Assembly: GCA_963281255.1 (NCBI GenBank)
Contig: OY725502.1
Location: 2,356,001-2,420,000, forward strand
Direction of reading: 5' to 3'
Length of the DNA: 64,000 nucleotides
Source: Aphrocallistes beatrix
Lineage: Eukaryota; Porifera; Hexactinellida; Sceptrulophora; Aphrocallistidae
Shown: piece after piece, positions 9,523-19,119 of the stretch
Numbering within the stretch: the stretch's first letter is position 1
How the letters are laid out: each line of letters starts with the position of its first letter
Notes under the pieces: model-generated
What the model was told of the DNA's origin: nothing
Database searches by the model: none
The model's input: the letters and a program-made list of their open reading frames with translations, nothing else
Made by a program: the position numbers and the translations under genes

Positions 9523-10260
9523 GTGTGGGGAGTCACACATTGTTTTTAGCTAGTTTTCAGAATAAAACTGAAAATTGTGATTCAAGTATCAGCTCCAGAA
9601 TACCTTCTGAGTTTGTTCAGGACCAAAATGGCTACTTTTGGAGTGCTCTTTTTAATTCATTCATGATTTTGCTCTCTGTGATAATTTTACTTGCTCTTAC
9701 TAAAGAGTATAAACCTGTTATTTCTTCGAACTATTCAAAAGGAAAATTCAGAATTCAAATAAGAAAAATAGTTTCTGCACTCACATTTAAACCTTATTGT
9801 ATTCTCCTTCTAGTTTACATGTTTTCTTGGCTTGCATTACAAATTTTGCAATCTAATTACGCAATTTTTGCAAAACATGTATTGATGATGACAGATAGTT
9901 ACATATACATGCTAGGGTTGATGGTTTTTTCAATGATTATTTCAATGTTTCCTTGGCAGATTTTGATGTATTACTTTGGTAAAAAAATAATTCTAATAAT
10001 TGGTTCTTTGATAGTTCTATCAACTCTTCTTATCGTTTTGTTAGTACTAGATCAAAGTACACTGTTCCTAAATTACGTAGTTTCGATTTTTTCTGGGGTT
10101 GGGGTTGCAACTTTCTATCTCGTTCCATGGTCTATGCTTCCAGATGTCACTGATGCAGCCCTTATAGATATTGGAATCAGGATGGAGGAGTTATTTTTTA
10201 GTTTCTTTGTATTTTTTAGCAAATTTGGTGGAGGGTTTGCCTTAGGAATTTCAGCATTAG
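9523..10260 (+). CDS. MFSD2-like transporter, penultimate exon (internal)
   Basis: Major facilitator family member of the MFSD2 type, known for Na+-dependent lysophosphatidylcholine uptake at the plasma membrane. The exon follows an AG acceptor (9521-9522), starts in phase (first two bases finish a codon) and ends at the donor AG/GTCTGT at 10261. It encodes about 245 residues: an extracellular loop with a predicted N-glycosylation site (NKTE) and a Cys (ENCDSS), then about five hydrophobic segments (TM7-TM11 by analogy). Family hallmarks are PWSMLPDV, a MEELFFSFFVFFSKFGGGFA stretch and LGISAL. It lacks a start codon because earlier exons are outside the window. The open frame runs past 10260 to a TAA at 10310, but the MFSD2 match stops exactly at the donor. 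It joins 33967 in frame. Confidence 0.9.
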
Positions 10261-10644
10261 GTCTGTTTATTTTCACTAACTTTTTGATATATTTTTTGAT
10301 AGATATTTAAATTCATTGTATTCCTTGAATTGTCATTTTTGAAAAATCTTATGATTAATTTATAAATTTATCCTTTCGCAATTGCTAATAACATACGGTT
10401 CATCATTTTCTTTAATATGTTTTTGAATTGCAATATTACTCTTAATATCCTCTTTCATCATTGTTTTATATTCATCATAATGCTGCAAATAATAATGCGG
10501 ACTATGTTTAGTACATATTTTGTGGTATTGCTTACATACTATGTACAGTCTTTATGACATTATTGATGTATAAAGTGCTAAGAAAATTTAACTATGCTTA
10601 TTTGTTTTATTTAAATTAATGTATTTTTTAACTATGCTTTTTAA

Positions 10645-10745
10645 TATCCCACGCTTGCCTCAAGAATGTGTTTGCGTCATTTCCGGTTTAAGCCATTTTT
10701 AATGGGGAAGTTTGGGGTTTACTATAAATAGAAAAATCCCAAATG
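10645..10745 (+). repeat. Dispersed repeat B, copy 1
   Basis: Contains CCCACGCTTGCCTCA, AATGTGTTTGCGTCATTTCC and GGGGTTTACTATAAATAGAAA. The same words in the same order occur reversed at 18186-18282. Single-copy-looking flanks; no coding capacity. Confidence 0.8.
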
Positions 10746-10937
10746 CTTTCAAGGGATAATATTACACATAGTAAATAATGGTCAATGTTGTAAAGCTTAA
10801 AAGGAAGGAGTCTTATCGGGTTTAATCGCTGCAAATTCGTTTTATTCTTATCTAAACACATATTTTCATCGACTTATACCAAAAATGTCTCCAACGGTTT
10901 AGAATATTCCTATTTACTTTTTAATTTTGATCTATAT

Positions 10938-11112
10938 ACAGTGGAATTCGCTTATTAGCAACTCTAGTTTTGCTCATAAAATGGTTGCTAATACGCGAAG
11001 TTGCTATTAAGGGAACAGAATTAATAGAAAATCTTCACCTGGGACCTGAAAATTGGTTGCTAATAGGGCAATATTGCTAATAAGGGAGTTGCTAATTAGC
11101 AAATTCCACTAT
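10938..11112. mobile_element. Short pogo-like MITE
   Basis: Left end CAGTGGAATTCGCTTATTAG, right end complementary with TAGTGGAATTTGCTAATTAG, both next to TA. Internal copies of GTTGCTAATA-type words suggest sub-terminal repeats. About 175 bp, with no ORF. Confidence 0.8.
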
Positions 11113-11312
11113 ATGTACAATCTTCCTGTTAAATTCCAACCTATTTTAAATCATTCTAAATTTACTGATGACTGCGAATGAAGAACTCGGGAATAATTGA
11201 TGTTTGTTTCAATTTCTTCGTCCTACTGTTATATAGATATACTATCTCAAGTTGTGCGAATTGTTTTAAAATTTGTATGTGGTTTATAACTATTATCTAT
11301 TGCCATATGTAG

Positions 11313-11339
11313 TTGCCTTAGGAATTTCAACATTAGGTC
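11313..11339 (+). pseudogene. 27-bp copy of the transporter exon end with splice donor
   Basis: TTGCCTTAGGAATTTCA, one substitution, then CATTAGGTC. It matches 10237-10263 (end of the MFSD2-like exon plus the first donor bases) at 26 of 27 positions. It lies about 1.08 kb downstream inside the intron and is preceded by TAG. The one difference changes the encoded ISAL to ISTL, which is the form seen in other MFSD2 proteins. The sequence further upstream does not clearly align with the exon. Confidence 0.75.
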
Positions 11340-12406
11340 GAATAATAATTGTATATGTTTAACAATATTCGTTCGTTTTTAATTGAGATCTGACATGGTT
11401 CAAAGAAGTTATGGATATGAGACATTTCGCTTCAAAAATGTGTACTTTTTTGGGGGACACCAGGTGGCACAAGTGGCGATAAGTAGCGAAATATTAGCCT
11501 TGAAATTCTAAAAATCAAAATTTAATGTTTAGAACCCCTTTAGGGATCTAAAAATGATTAAACAGAACTTTTTTTGCAAATTTAAGATAAAAACAAAATG
11601 CCCATAGGAAAGGCCAACCTTAATGGCTGATACGTATAGGGTAGTTTAAATTGTTGATTCCAAATTTCGCACTTTGAAAGTAAAAATCTGTGTTTTATGT
11701 GGTTGCTAGATATGCACAAGTATATCTACACATTTTCCCCTTTCTCCTGGAGCTCCACTATGCGTCTGTCGACCGACAGCTTTTTATGATAGTTGTTCTT
11801 CATATAGTTGTGTGATATATGAAGAATATTAAAATATGCACCGTTTCAAAAATTTCGAAGTTTGAATCTTTCGATGCACAACCTTTAAATAGTTTAAATA
11901 GCACCCAATGTTCCCCATATCAAATTCAATCAATTTGGAGATGATTTATTTAAGTTCTATTGCATTGTCAACTTTTCAAATTTGCAAAAATTTAGTAATC
12001 CGAACGCCTAACCAAGTAAGATCTTATAAATAATATTGAAATGATCCTACAGATTTCCATTTGAGCCAAGAGAGTTGAAAGAATTAAAAAATTTCGGACC
12101 ATTCTTGATTCACACATTCCTTCTATGCTGTTTATCGAACTCAATATATTGAGCATTTCATTGAAATACTCAAAACCATACCAATCTATAAAAAAGGTAC
12201 TGCCACGCTTAAAATACTTGGACCAGCGATGGACAAATATAGTTAGGCGATTTCACAAAGTATTTTCTTTGGCACGATGAACTTTTAGATGTATTGTCAT
12301 TATATATAAACCACATATCAGAGTCCCCTAATCCGTAATCAAAATGTGCATTGTCATCATCATATTTCGCCACGAGCCCCTTTTTGTTGAAATTTCGGCA
12401 ATTTCC
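11340..12406. other. Intron sequence, no gene recognised
   Basis: A short stretch near 11750-11790 (CCTGGAGCTCCACTATGCG, GTCTGTCGACCGACA) resembles 6580-6612 (CCTGGGGCTGCACTGTCGG, CTGTCGACCGACA), suggesting a further low-copy repeat. Around 11650 there is a weak match to the family A tandem unit (TTCGCACTTTGAAAGTA). Nothing else is supported. Confidence 0.4.
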
Positions 12407-12950
12407 TCACCTGTTTTATAGTTATAATCCATCATTAATGTCTAAATAATCCATGAAATCTTACTTTGGACCAGTTGTTTTGAAATATTATGGAAATATT
12501 CATTGGAATGTTGACACATTCCTGCGTTGGTAGGAAAATTTAAATTTAAATTTGTAATTTTGACTAATTTGTTCGAGATCTGTAAATTTAACTAATTAAT
12601 ATGGCAATAGACGACTTCCTATTTACCAATAGTACACTTTATCTCTCTGAACACGACAGTTTTACAGTTATAGAGCGATTTACCTTGTACTTCCAAAATT
12701 TTAAATTGCTCCATAAATGCTCATTATTGTTGATTCCGAAATCGCATATTACATACCTGATGGTGCAATTTATTTGCATTTAGCATTTGCAAATTTCGAA
12801 ATCTAGCTCAAATTTGTTAAATTACATTTCTCTACCAACGCTGGAATGTGTCAAGATTACGATGAAATTTTCAAACTTGTCCAAACTACGATTTCATGCC
12901 ATAATTAATAAACATTAATGATGGCTTATAACTGTATAAAACAGGTGAAA
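12407..12950. mobile_element. Palindromic foldback MITE (family 1, diverged copy b)
   Basis: Arms of about 180 bp (12407-12595 and 12775-12950) begin CACCTGTTTTATA and share CCATCATTAATGT, CATGAAATC, ACACATTCC-GCGTTGGTAG. The loop contains GACTTCCTATTTACCAATAG. Arm and loop motifs resemble those of 123-799, pointing to a shared origin. No transposase. Confidence 0.75.
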
Positions 12951-13029
12951 AAAATAAATCTGACGTTCTACTGCATCAATGTGTAACATAAATTTTCAAT
13001 CAGTGATTGTAGAATGGCAATTGCAATTT

Positions 13030-13491
13030 CTGTCAAGGTCGCTTATTATGGACCCGCTTAATATGAACATTCGTTTATTATGAACTAACCTCCTTTTGCT
13101 TAATATGAAATGCAGTCGAACCTCCGAGATCCGGACCTCCAAGATACGGACACCTCCCTCAACTGGACACCCATTTTTGTTTCAAATATAGTGCCCGTAT
13201 CTTAGAAATTTATTGTCATCTTTAGAAATCCAGTATGTATAAGCAAAAAGACTGAAATAATTCATGGTTGAGTCTTGAATAAACGATACTTATTAGTAAT
13301 AGTAAGGTTTTAAGAGAACTTGGGGCAATAGCAAGTTTTTATACTCGAGGAATACCATGGAGATATTGTTATTTCAGAGATCCGGGCACCCTCTGGTCCA
13401 ACACTGCCCGGATCTCGTAGGTTCGACTGTATCTCTATTATGAACATATTTTTGGTCCCCCGGTGGTTCACAATAAGCGACCCTGGCTGTA
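13030..13491. mobile_element. MITE with GGTCGCTTATTATG ends, interrupted by a second MITE
   Basis: The left end has AAGGTCGCTTATTATGGAC. The right end reversed reads CAGGGTCGCTTATTGTGAAC. Sub-terminal TTATTATGAAC words occur on both sides of the insertion. A second element (13113-13429) has landed inside it. Confidence 0.75.
13113..13429. mobile_element. Pogo/Tigger-like MITE nested in the previous one
   Basis: Ends CAGTCGAACCTCCGAGATCC (left) and, reversed, CAGTCGAACCTACGAGATCC (right). The CAGT-GAACCTC type terminus is typical of pogo/Tigger derivatives. A related truncated copy lies reversed at 23990-24165, sharing CAAGATACGG, CCATTTTTGTTTCAA and TAGTGCCCGTATCTTAGAA. No ORF. Confidence 0.85.
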
Positions 13492-13799
13492 TACAGTATT
13501 ATGTTTGGGCGAACTCATAAAGATTACATAGCTTTTAAAAACCTACAAAGAGCATTATCTGACCGCAATATGTTTCAGCGTGCTACGATTAACTTAAACT
13601 TATTGGACAATTACTAGTTGAATCATAGTAAATGAAAATAGAGAATATCAGAATGTTCACCGGACGTCCCTCTCCTCTTATTGAGGTTCTAAATTCATTA
13701 AAAGAAGAGTTGATAATAACCAAACTTTGTAAGAGAACAAAAGAATATTTAGTTACAAATACTCAATCTCAGCTGTTTCTTTGTTATTTTCCCTGTAAC

Positions 13800-14660
13800 C
13801 TTGACGCTGGAGGACTTTCAAGGGTCCGTCGAACATAGTTTCCAATCCATCCGACCTAGCCTCCCTTCGCACAAACACCTGCCTACCCTCCTCTATAGAA
13901 ATGGGCTTCTTGTTCCTATCGTATAGCTTTTTTTTCGAAACTTGTCCACATACTCCCGAGGCGAATGTATCCCGTTTCCAACGGCACCTCGAAGATAAGC
14001 ATCTATCGGTGATGTAGGTTGTCTCCTAAAGGATAATAAGTTTCGCGAACTTCCTGTAGATTCGTTTTTACATTATTACAATAAAAGCTTAATTTGGGAA
14101 TAATGCTCGGCCACGATCCCTTGCTAAGCTCCCGATGATCATGAGGCACATGGCAACCTGTTTCACCCACCCTATTCTCCACTTAGCCAAGTTGTCGGCT
14201 TGTGGGTGATAAGGGAGTGTATGCCTCTTCTCAATACCCAGCTCGTCGCACATCATTCAGATTTCGGACTCAATAATATTCCTTGCCTGGTCGCTAAGTA
14301 AGACCCTCGGCACTCCATGCCCTCGAAAATCCACCCCTTCTTGAACTCACAAACGAGGGATCCCGCTCTCTGATCTTTCAACGGGAGAGCTTATATGTAC
14401 TGAGTGAAGACGTCTACAATTAGTAGGAGATATCGATATATTCCTCGTCTGCCCAAGGTAACGTGGCGATATCCATAGAAACGAATTCGCCCGGTCCGAT
14501 ACTACTTCACTAAAAGGTTTCAAGAGGCACTTTAGCGGTGTTTGAAGGCTTCGACTTTATACATGTGATGCAATCCATACAAAACAACTTTGCATTCTGG
14601 GTCATGCGAATACCTGGAATCTCTGACTTTTGCTCCCTCTCTATCTCCTTCACTTAAGTA
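13800..14660 (-). pseudogene. Gypsy integrase with lost catalytic Glu
   Basis: Blocks in order: a Cys pair FCMDCITCIKSKP (14550-14600), SMDIATLPWADEEY with the first Asp (14437-14485), HGVPRVLLSDQARNI with the second Asp (14281-14335), then YHPQADNLAKWRIGWVKQ (14170-14211). In related elements the last block has ADG-AERNIG-VKQ, whose Glu is the third catalytic residue; here that position reads Lys. The C-terminus has MFDGPLKVLQRQGY (13800-13842). Decayed and inactive. Confidence 0.85.
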
Positions 14661-14815
14661 GACCACGCAGCTGAAATATTCTATCTTCAAACTCTTCCTC
14701 GTCCTTTATCCCCGCATCTGGCTTCAAATTAGGCGTTCGGCTTAAGAGATCGGGGAGCATGTTCTGACTCCCGGGGTGATACGTTATAACAAGGCATTTC
14801 TTCAAGTTCGATAAT

Positions 14816-15028
14816 CTATCGAGCAAAGGTATGTCTAGGCTCCCTCTGCTCCCTCATCCACCGTAGCGGATTGTGGTCAGTAATAATTTCCACCCTTTCA
14901 GGCGCTCTTAGATATACTCTCCACTTTAGAACTGCCGCTACTAGAGCCCAGGCTTCGAGCTGGCCTACCAAATAGATTCGCAGAGTAGTACTCAGAGCCG
15001 AAAAATAAAAGTCAATACCTTGCAACAT
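14816..15028 (-). pseudogene. Gypsy RNase H fragment
   Basis: A 70-residue open stretch contains QLEAWALVAAVLKWRVYL and ITDHNPLRWM, matching the Gypsy RNase H core (E-ALA-V-A-KWR-YL and TDH-PL-W). It is continuous with the reverse transcriptase above and the integrase below, but separated by frame breaks. Confidence 0.85.
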
Positions 15029-15059
15029 ACCTTATTCATACATACCGTCTTCATTCGCT

Positions 15060-15870
15060 GCGATAGTACCCCTGCAATGCCTGTCGCGCTTGCATCAGTC
15101 TCGACTACAAACTCTTTATCTCAATTTGGAAAAGCTAGCGTTACTGGCTCTTCTGTTAATTCTTCCTCCGTTGTTTGAATGCCTCGCTGCAATCCCATTC
15201 CATCTCCAAGGTGCGCCCTTTTTTTTCAGGCCGTATGATAGTTGAGCTATGTCGGCAAGTCGCGGTATATACGCCCTATAATACTTCGAGCTCCCTAGAA
15301 AACGATGTAGCTCTTTAACCGAGCTTGGAGGCGGGAACTTTTCCATTTTATGGATCGCCGTTCGTATGGGCCGTCTTCCCTGTGACGAAATGAGATGTCA
15401 AAGAAACTTCGTATTGACCGAAATTGCATTTCGACATTCTCAATCGGAGGCCAGCCTCGCGAAGTATTTGGAAAACCTCACGCAGGTGACCCACGTGCTC
15501 CTAAAAGAACTTGAAAATAATGTATGACTCCACTATGTCTTAACCCTTGCAATGTGGAATCCATCAGCCTTTGGAAAGTCGCTTGGGAGTTTGCGAGCCC
15601 TAATGGCATCAACATCAACAAGTCCCCTTGGCGTTTTGAACGCCGACTTTTCAAAATCCTCCCGCCTCATTGGGACACACTATTAAACTGCAGCAATGTC
15701 TATTACTAAGAAATACTTACATCTATGTAATTTATCCAAAATACCTACGATGTTCAGGCTATTACATGCACCCTTCTTTGTAATATTATTGTTCACGCGT
15801 CGATAATCAATTTGAAAATCTATTTAGTCTGTCCTTTTTAGATACCAGAACCACATTGCTCGCTCAAGGA
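15060..15870 (-). pseudogene. Gypsy reverse transcriptase, broken
   Basis: Recognisable blocks in changing frames: FQIDYRRVNNNITKKGAC-like start, KYFLVIDIAA (first catalytic Asp) at about 15690-15720, EDFEKSAFKTPRGL, LREVFQILREAGLRLRMSKC, and the thumb block VKELHRFLGSSKYYRAYIPR at about 15250-15320. Between the palm blocks I cannot read a YxDD motif; the local sequence appears shortened there. Multiple stops exclude activity. Confidence 0.85.
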
Positions 15871-16050
15871 GAGCTGGAAGGCCAGCAAATGTTCAGAGCA
15901 ATCATTTCAAAATCCCTGTTTGTGTATTTCATCCTCCCAATGGGTAATCTAGGTAATCTATTCGGACGTGATTTGCATGACATCATTGTTCCTATTTCTA
16001 TTACGTGTTGGAAGTTCTTTATTCTCTCCGGTCCTTCGCTGAACAGGTCG

Positions 16051-17105
16051 TTAAATTCGTCGACTAGTATCGCCAGCTGGTCTTTTTCCTTCCTTCTGAA
16101 TGCTCATTAACAACTCTAACTCCTGATTCCCTATCCAAAGTATCAGTATTACTCTCGGGCTAAATAGTGGGTCCCCGCCCGTAGCGGTTAATAGGATAGG
16201 AACCTCTTCATTTCCCAGCTCCACCTGAAAGTGTTGTAGCTCTACCAGCAGCATCTGACTATCCAAGACAGAAGGCCTTGCTCCTGTGTCTAGCAACGTG
16301 GCTAGCAATGTTCCCCCACTCTGCTGGATTGTTTCTGCTCGCTCGTCGTCACCCTCTTCTATTCTCGCTATGTGTTCTGCTAACACATTGATCCTTGCTT
16401 GTGTAAATTTCCTTTTAGCACGACACTGATAAACGTCATGGCCCTTTCGTCCGCACTTATTATACGTCCTCTCCGTGTAGTTCCGCCATCCATGACCCTT
16501 CCTGCCGCAAGTGAAACAGCCCTCCGTGCTGGCTCTGGAATCACTATAGTTTGTCCTTGAACTTACTGTCACCCGCCCTCCGCTGCGAATAGTATGTACC
16601 GTTTTATCAGTTCCAACCTTCCAGTCCTCTTCGGTACTTGGCTCAGAAATCTTAGCCTTCTGAGCTACGACTTTCACGGCACCTGTTACATTCGTTCTAG
16701 ACCCGTATTTCATAGAAAAACCCTTTTGGAAGAGGACATCCTGCACCAGTCGAATGAACTCTCTCGCTTCTTTATCCGTCACTTCTGCCTCTCCTTTATC
16801 ATTTATCCATCTCTTTAACGCTAGTTGAACTTCTGAGAGTAACTGAGTTACGACTGTGATGATCTGTTTCGTCGTGTGACACAGCACTGCAAATGCTTCA
16901 TTTAATGTCTCTTTTTTTGATTGCTTTTAGCATTACCTTTTTCGTAGTCAAGTCGGATTAGATAAGAAGGGAGTATCTGTATTGCCGCCTTTGCTCCAAC
17001 TGAGGCAACGAGGGTGCTTGTGGAGGCAATGAACAGTGGCTTCCACTCCTGTATCCGCTGACCCTCTGTGAGAGGGGGAACGAAAATATTCCATGAAGCA
17101 GCCAT
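16051..17105 (-). pseudogene. Gypsy gag with zinc knuckles and aspartic protease
   Basis: It starts at ATG 17105 (MAASWNIFVPPLTEG) and breaks near 16900, then a 278-residue open frame continues to 16051. That frame has two CCHC knuckles at residues about 124-155, each missing one Cys replaced by Tyr (first CxxC-x4-H-x4-Y, second YxxC-x4-H-x4-C). The retroviral-type protease motif LLDTGA is at residues 198-203. The two Cys-to-Tyr changes are G-to-A transitions on the coding strand. A nucleocapsid and protease role is known for the family; this copy is decayed. Confidence 0.85.
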
Positions 17106-17339
17106 TGCGTAGATAGCTAATTGTTATTTATGTTGTGTTCCCGGAAAGGGGTAAACATTTTTAATGTATTTACTTCCAATACAAGAAATAACAATTATGC
17201 TGTGAACTACTGTATTCAGTTCATAAACACGCCCACTTATTATAATAGCTATCTGCATATTAGTAGTGCTGATTACTTACAGTTGTCTAGGAGGAGTTGC
17301 ATTTGATATTATCATTAGAAAAATTTCAAAATTTGTAAA
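17106..17339. other. Flank of the Gypsy relic; LTR not identified
   Basis: The position expected for the 5' LTR and primer binding site. I see no tRNA-complementary site and no copy of this sequence beyond 13800. Confidence 0.35.
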
Positions 17340-17850
17340 TTTGTCTTTTTTCACCGTAATGATAACTTCATAACAGAGTGATGGGTCATCATTTTTTGAT
17401 GATAGTTGCATCATATTCAATATCTACTGTCTACTCTGCTTAATAGGGTCACATCGGTCAGAGGACATTTACCCCGATTAAGCGGAGAACTCTATTCCCA
17501 GAAAATATTCGTTTTAGATTTTATGTGTAATAGCTATTCCAGTCATGCCAAAAGTGACCCGATTAAACGGTTGATCGAACCAAACAGATTAAGCGGTGTC
17601 TGCTGTATGTATCAATATAAACAGTATATTCAAATTTCACTCTCAAATGGCTGAAGTTATAGTCGCTAAACTGAAATTTCTAATACAAAACAAGTGATAA
17701 TTACTTCATAATTCCATGATTAGTCGACATTTTCTAATGAGGTCAGAACTTAGTGAAGCCAAAGCCAATGCAAAAATTATAACATCCTAAAGATCAGCCA
17801 TACCATTCTATACATAAGGCAATGGCAGTGACTATTTTCTTTGGACCAGG
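17340..17850 (+). repeat. Family A repeat, copy 4, split by a MITE
   Basis: The left part (17340-17415) has GATGGGTCATCATTTTTTGA and GATAGTTGCATCATAT. The right part (about 17610-17850) has ATGGCTGAAGTTATAGTCG, AATTCCATGATTAGTCGACA and GGTCAGAACTTAGT. Both parts are collinear with copy 1, and the gap is exactly filled by the MITE at 17427-17605. Confidence 0.75.
17427..17605. mobile_element. Short MITE with CTTAATC-type ends
   Basis: Inverted imperfect ends with CTGCTTAATAGGGTCAC on the left and, reversed, CCGCTTAATCTG on the right, flanked by TA on both sides. A similar terminus is found at 32402-32491. It interrupts family A copy 4. Confidence 0.7.
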
Positions 17851-18185
17851 GATTGGTTATACGAACTAAGTGAATTTTTCACTAATTATCAATATACGTA
17901 ACATGTATTCGCTTTCTATTTGTGCACCATCCTTACTAAAGTCATATCATTGGGCTCAAAAGGTTAAGTACTTAATAAATGAGCGTTTATAATCATAATA
18001 AGTTCAATTTAATTGCAAACAAACAAATACATTCGAAATAGATTCATAGCACAGCACGGCAAGACTAACAATAGACACTAAATACGAATAATCATTATTG
18101 AAATGGTGAATTACATGATTTAAAATTAATAAACTGAGGGATGTTATGAAGAGAAGATAATATTCTAGATTAACCATTCGTTGGC
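17851..18185. other. No feature recognised
   Basis: AT-rich intron sequence without ORF or repeat. Confidence 0.4.
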
Positions 18186-18282
18186 TTGGGGTATTTTCTA
18201 TTTATAGTAAATACCCCAAACTTGCATGGCTTCCCTATTGAAAATGACGCAACACATTCCTGTGGCAAGCGTGGGTTAAGGA
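18186..18282 (-). repeat. Dispersed repeat B, copy 2
   Basis: Reverse complement of the block at 10645-10745: contains TCTATTTATAGTAAATACCC, GAAAATGACGCAACACATTC and GGCAAGCGTGGGTTAAG. Confidence 0.8.
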
Positions 18283-19119
18283 AGATTAAAACGTTGTTAT
18301 TCCGTTAGTCACTTCTCTTTTTTCATCCTTTATCCTGTCTTGCCACACCATTCCTAAGAAAGAGAAGAATTATATTTATACTTTTAAAGTTTATAGTTGC
18401 CTGTTTTTGACATTAGAGCATTATAATTCCTAAAATTTCAGAGAGGACATGGTCACACATGGTTTTTACAATTTTTATGAATATATCCCATCGTCATACA
18501 TCAATCACAACAACACAATTCTCTCTCCACTTATCAATCCATTTATGATCAACTATGATTAAAATTAATACTAGTAATTTAGTACGAGTTGAACCGGGAT
18601 AAAACTGTTTAAGAGTTAGCAATTTGATGAAAGTTTTATGGATAATACAAGTAGTAACGCAGTCGATAGCAGCAATATATGGATACATAAGTGACCCCTG
18701 TTTAATAAATCTACGATAATTTAATGAGATCCTGCATCACTTGATACTTACATCGTTTATCAGTTATTAAATAGGTTAGATTTTATATAAGAGAAAACTG
18801 CACACCCAGCCACGTTATTTAGGTACTCAATTTGTGAATCATCAAATACAGGTCAGCAATATATTTTATTTCATTTGAAATAAACTCAAAATCAAAATAT
18901 ATTAAATACATTTCTTCATTCAAAATCCCTGCAATAGAATATCATGGGTTATTTTTAACTTCAGTGTACTAATTTAAAGTAAATGATGTTGTTTTCAACA
19001 CTATAACTATCTAATTTTAGGATTCAAATTGTATTTATTCATTAAAATAAGTTAGCATATGCTCACTCCCAAACTTCGCAATCAATTCGCAATCGAAACA
19101 TATGATAAAGAAGAAAATA
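18283..19119. other. No feature recognised
   Basis: AT-rich intron sequence; only short ORFs without recognisable domains. Confidence 0.4.

Larger units (their letters stand above)
13800..17105 (-). mobile_element. Gypsy-type LTR retrotransposon relic (internal region)
   Basis: On the minus strand the order is gag, two zinc knuckles, aspartic protease, reverse transcriptase, RNase H, integrase: the Gypsy/Metaviridae order. All domains carry stops, frameshifts or lost catalytic residues. I found no matching long terminal repeats on either side (17106-17330 versus 13490-13800), so the LTRs are diverged, deleted or outside what I could align. Base composition is noticeably more GC-rich than the flanks, consistent with a foreign insertion not yet equilibrated. 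Confidence 0.9.
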
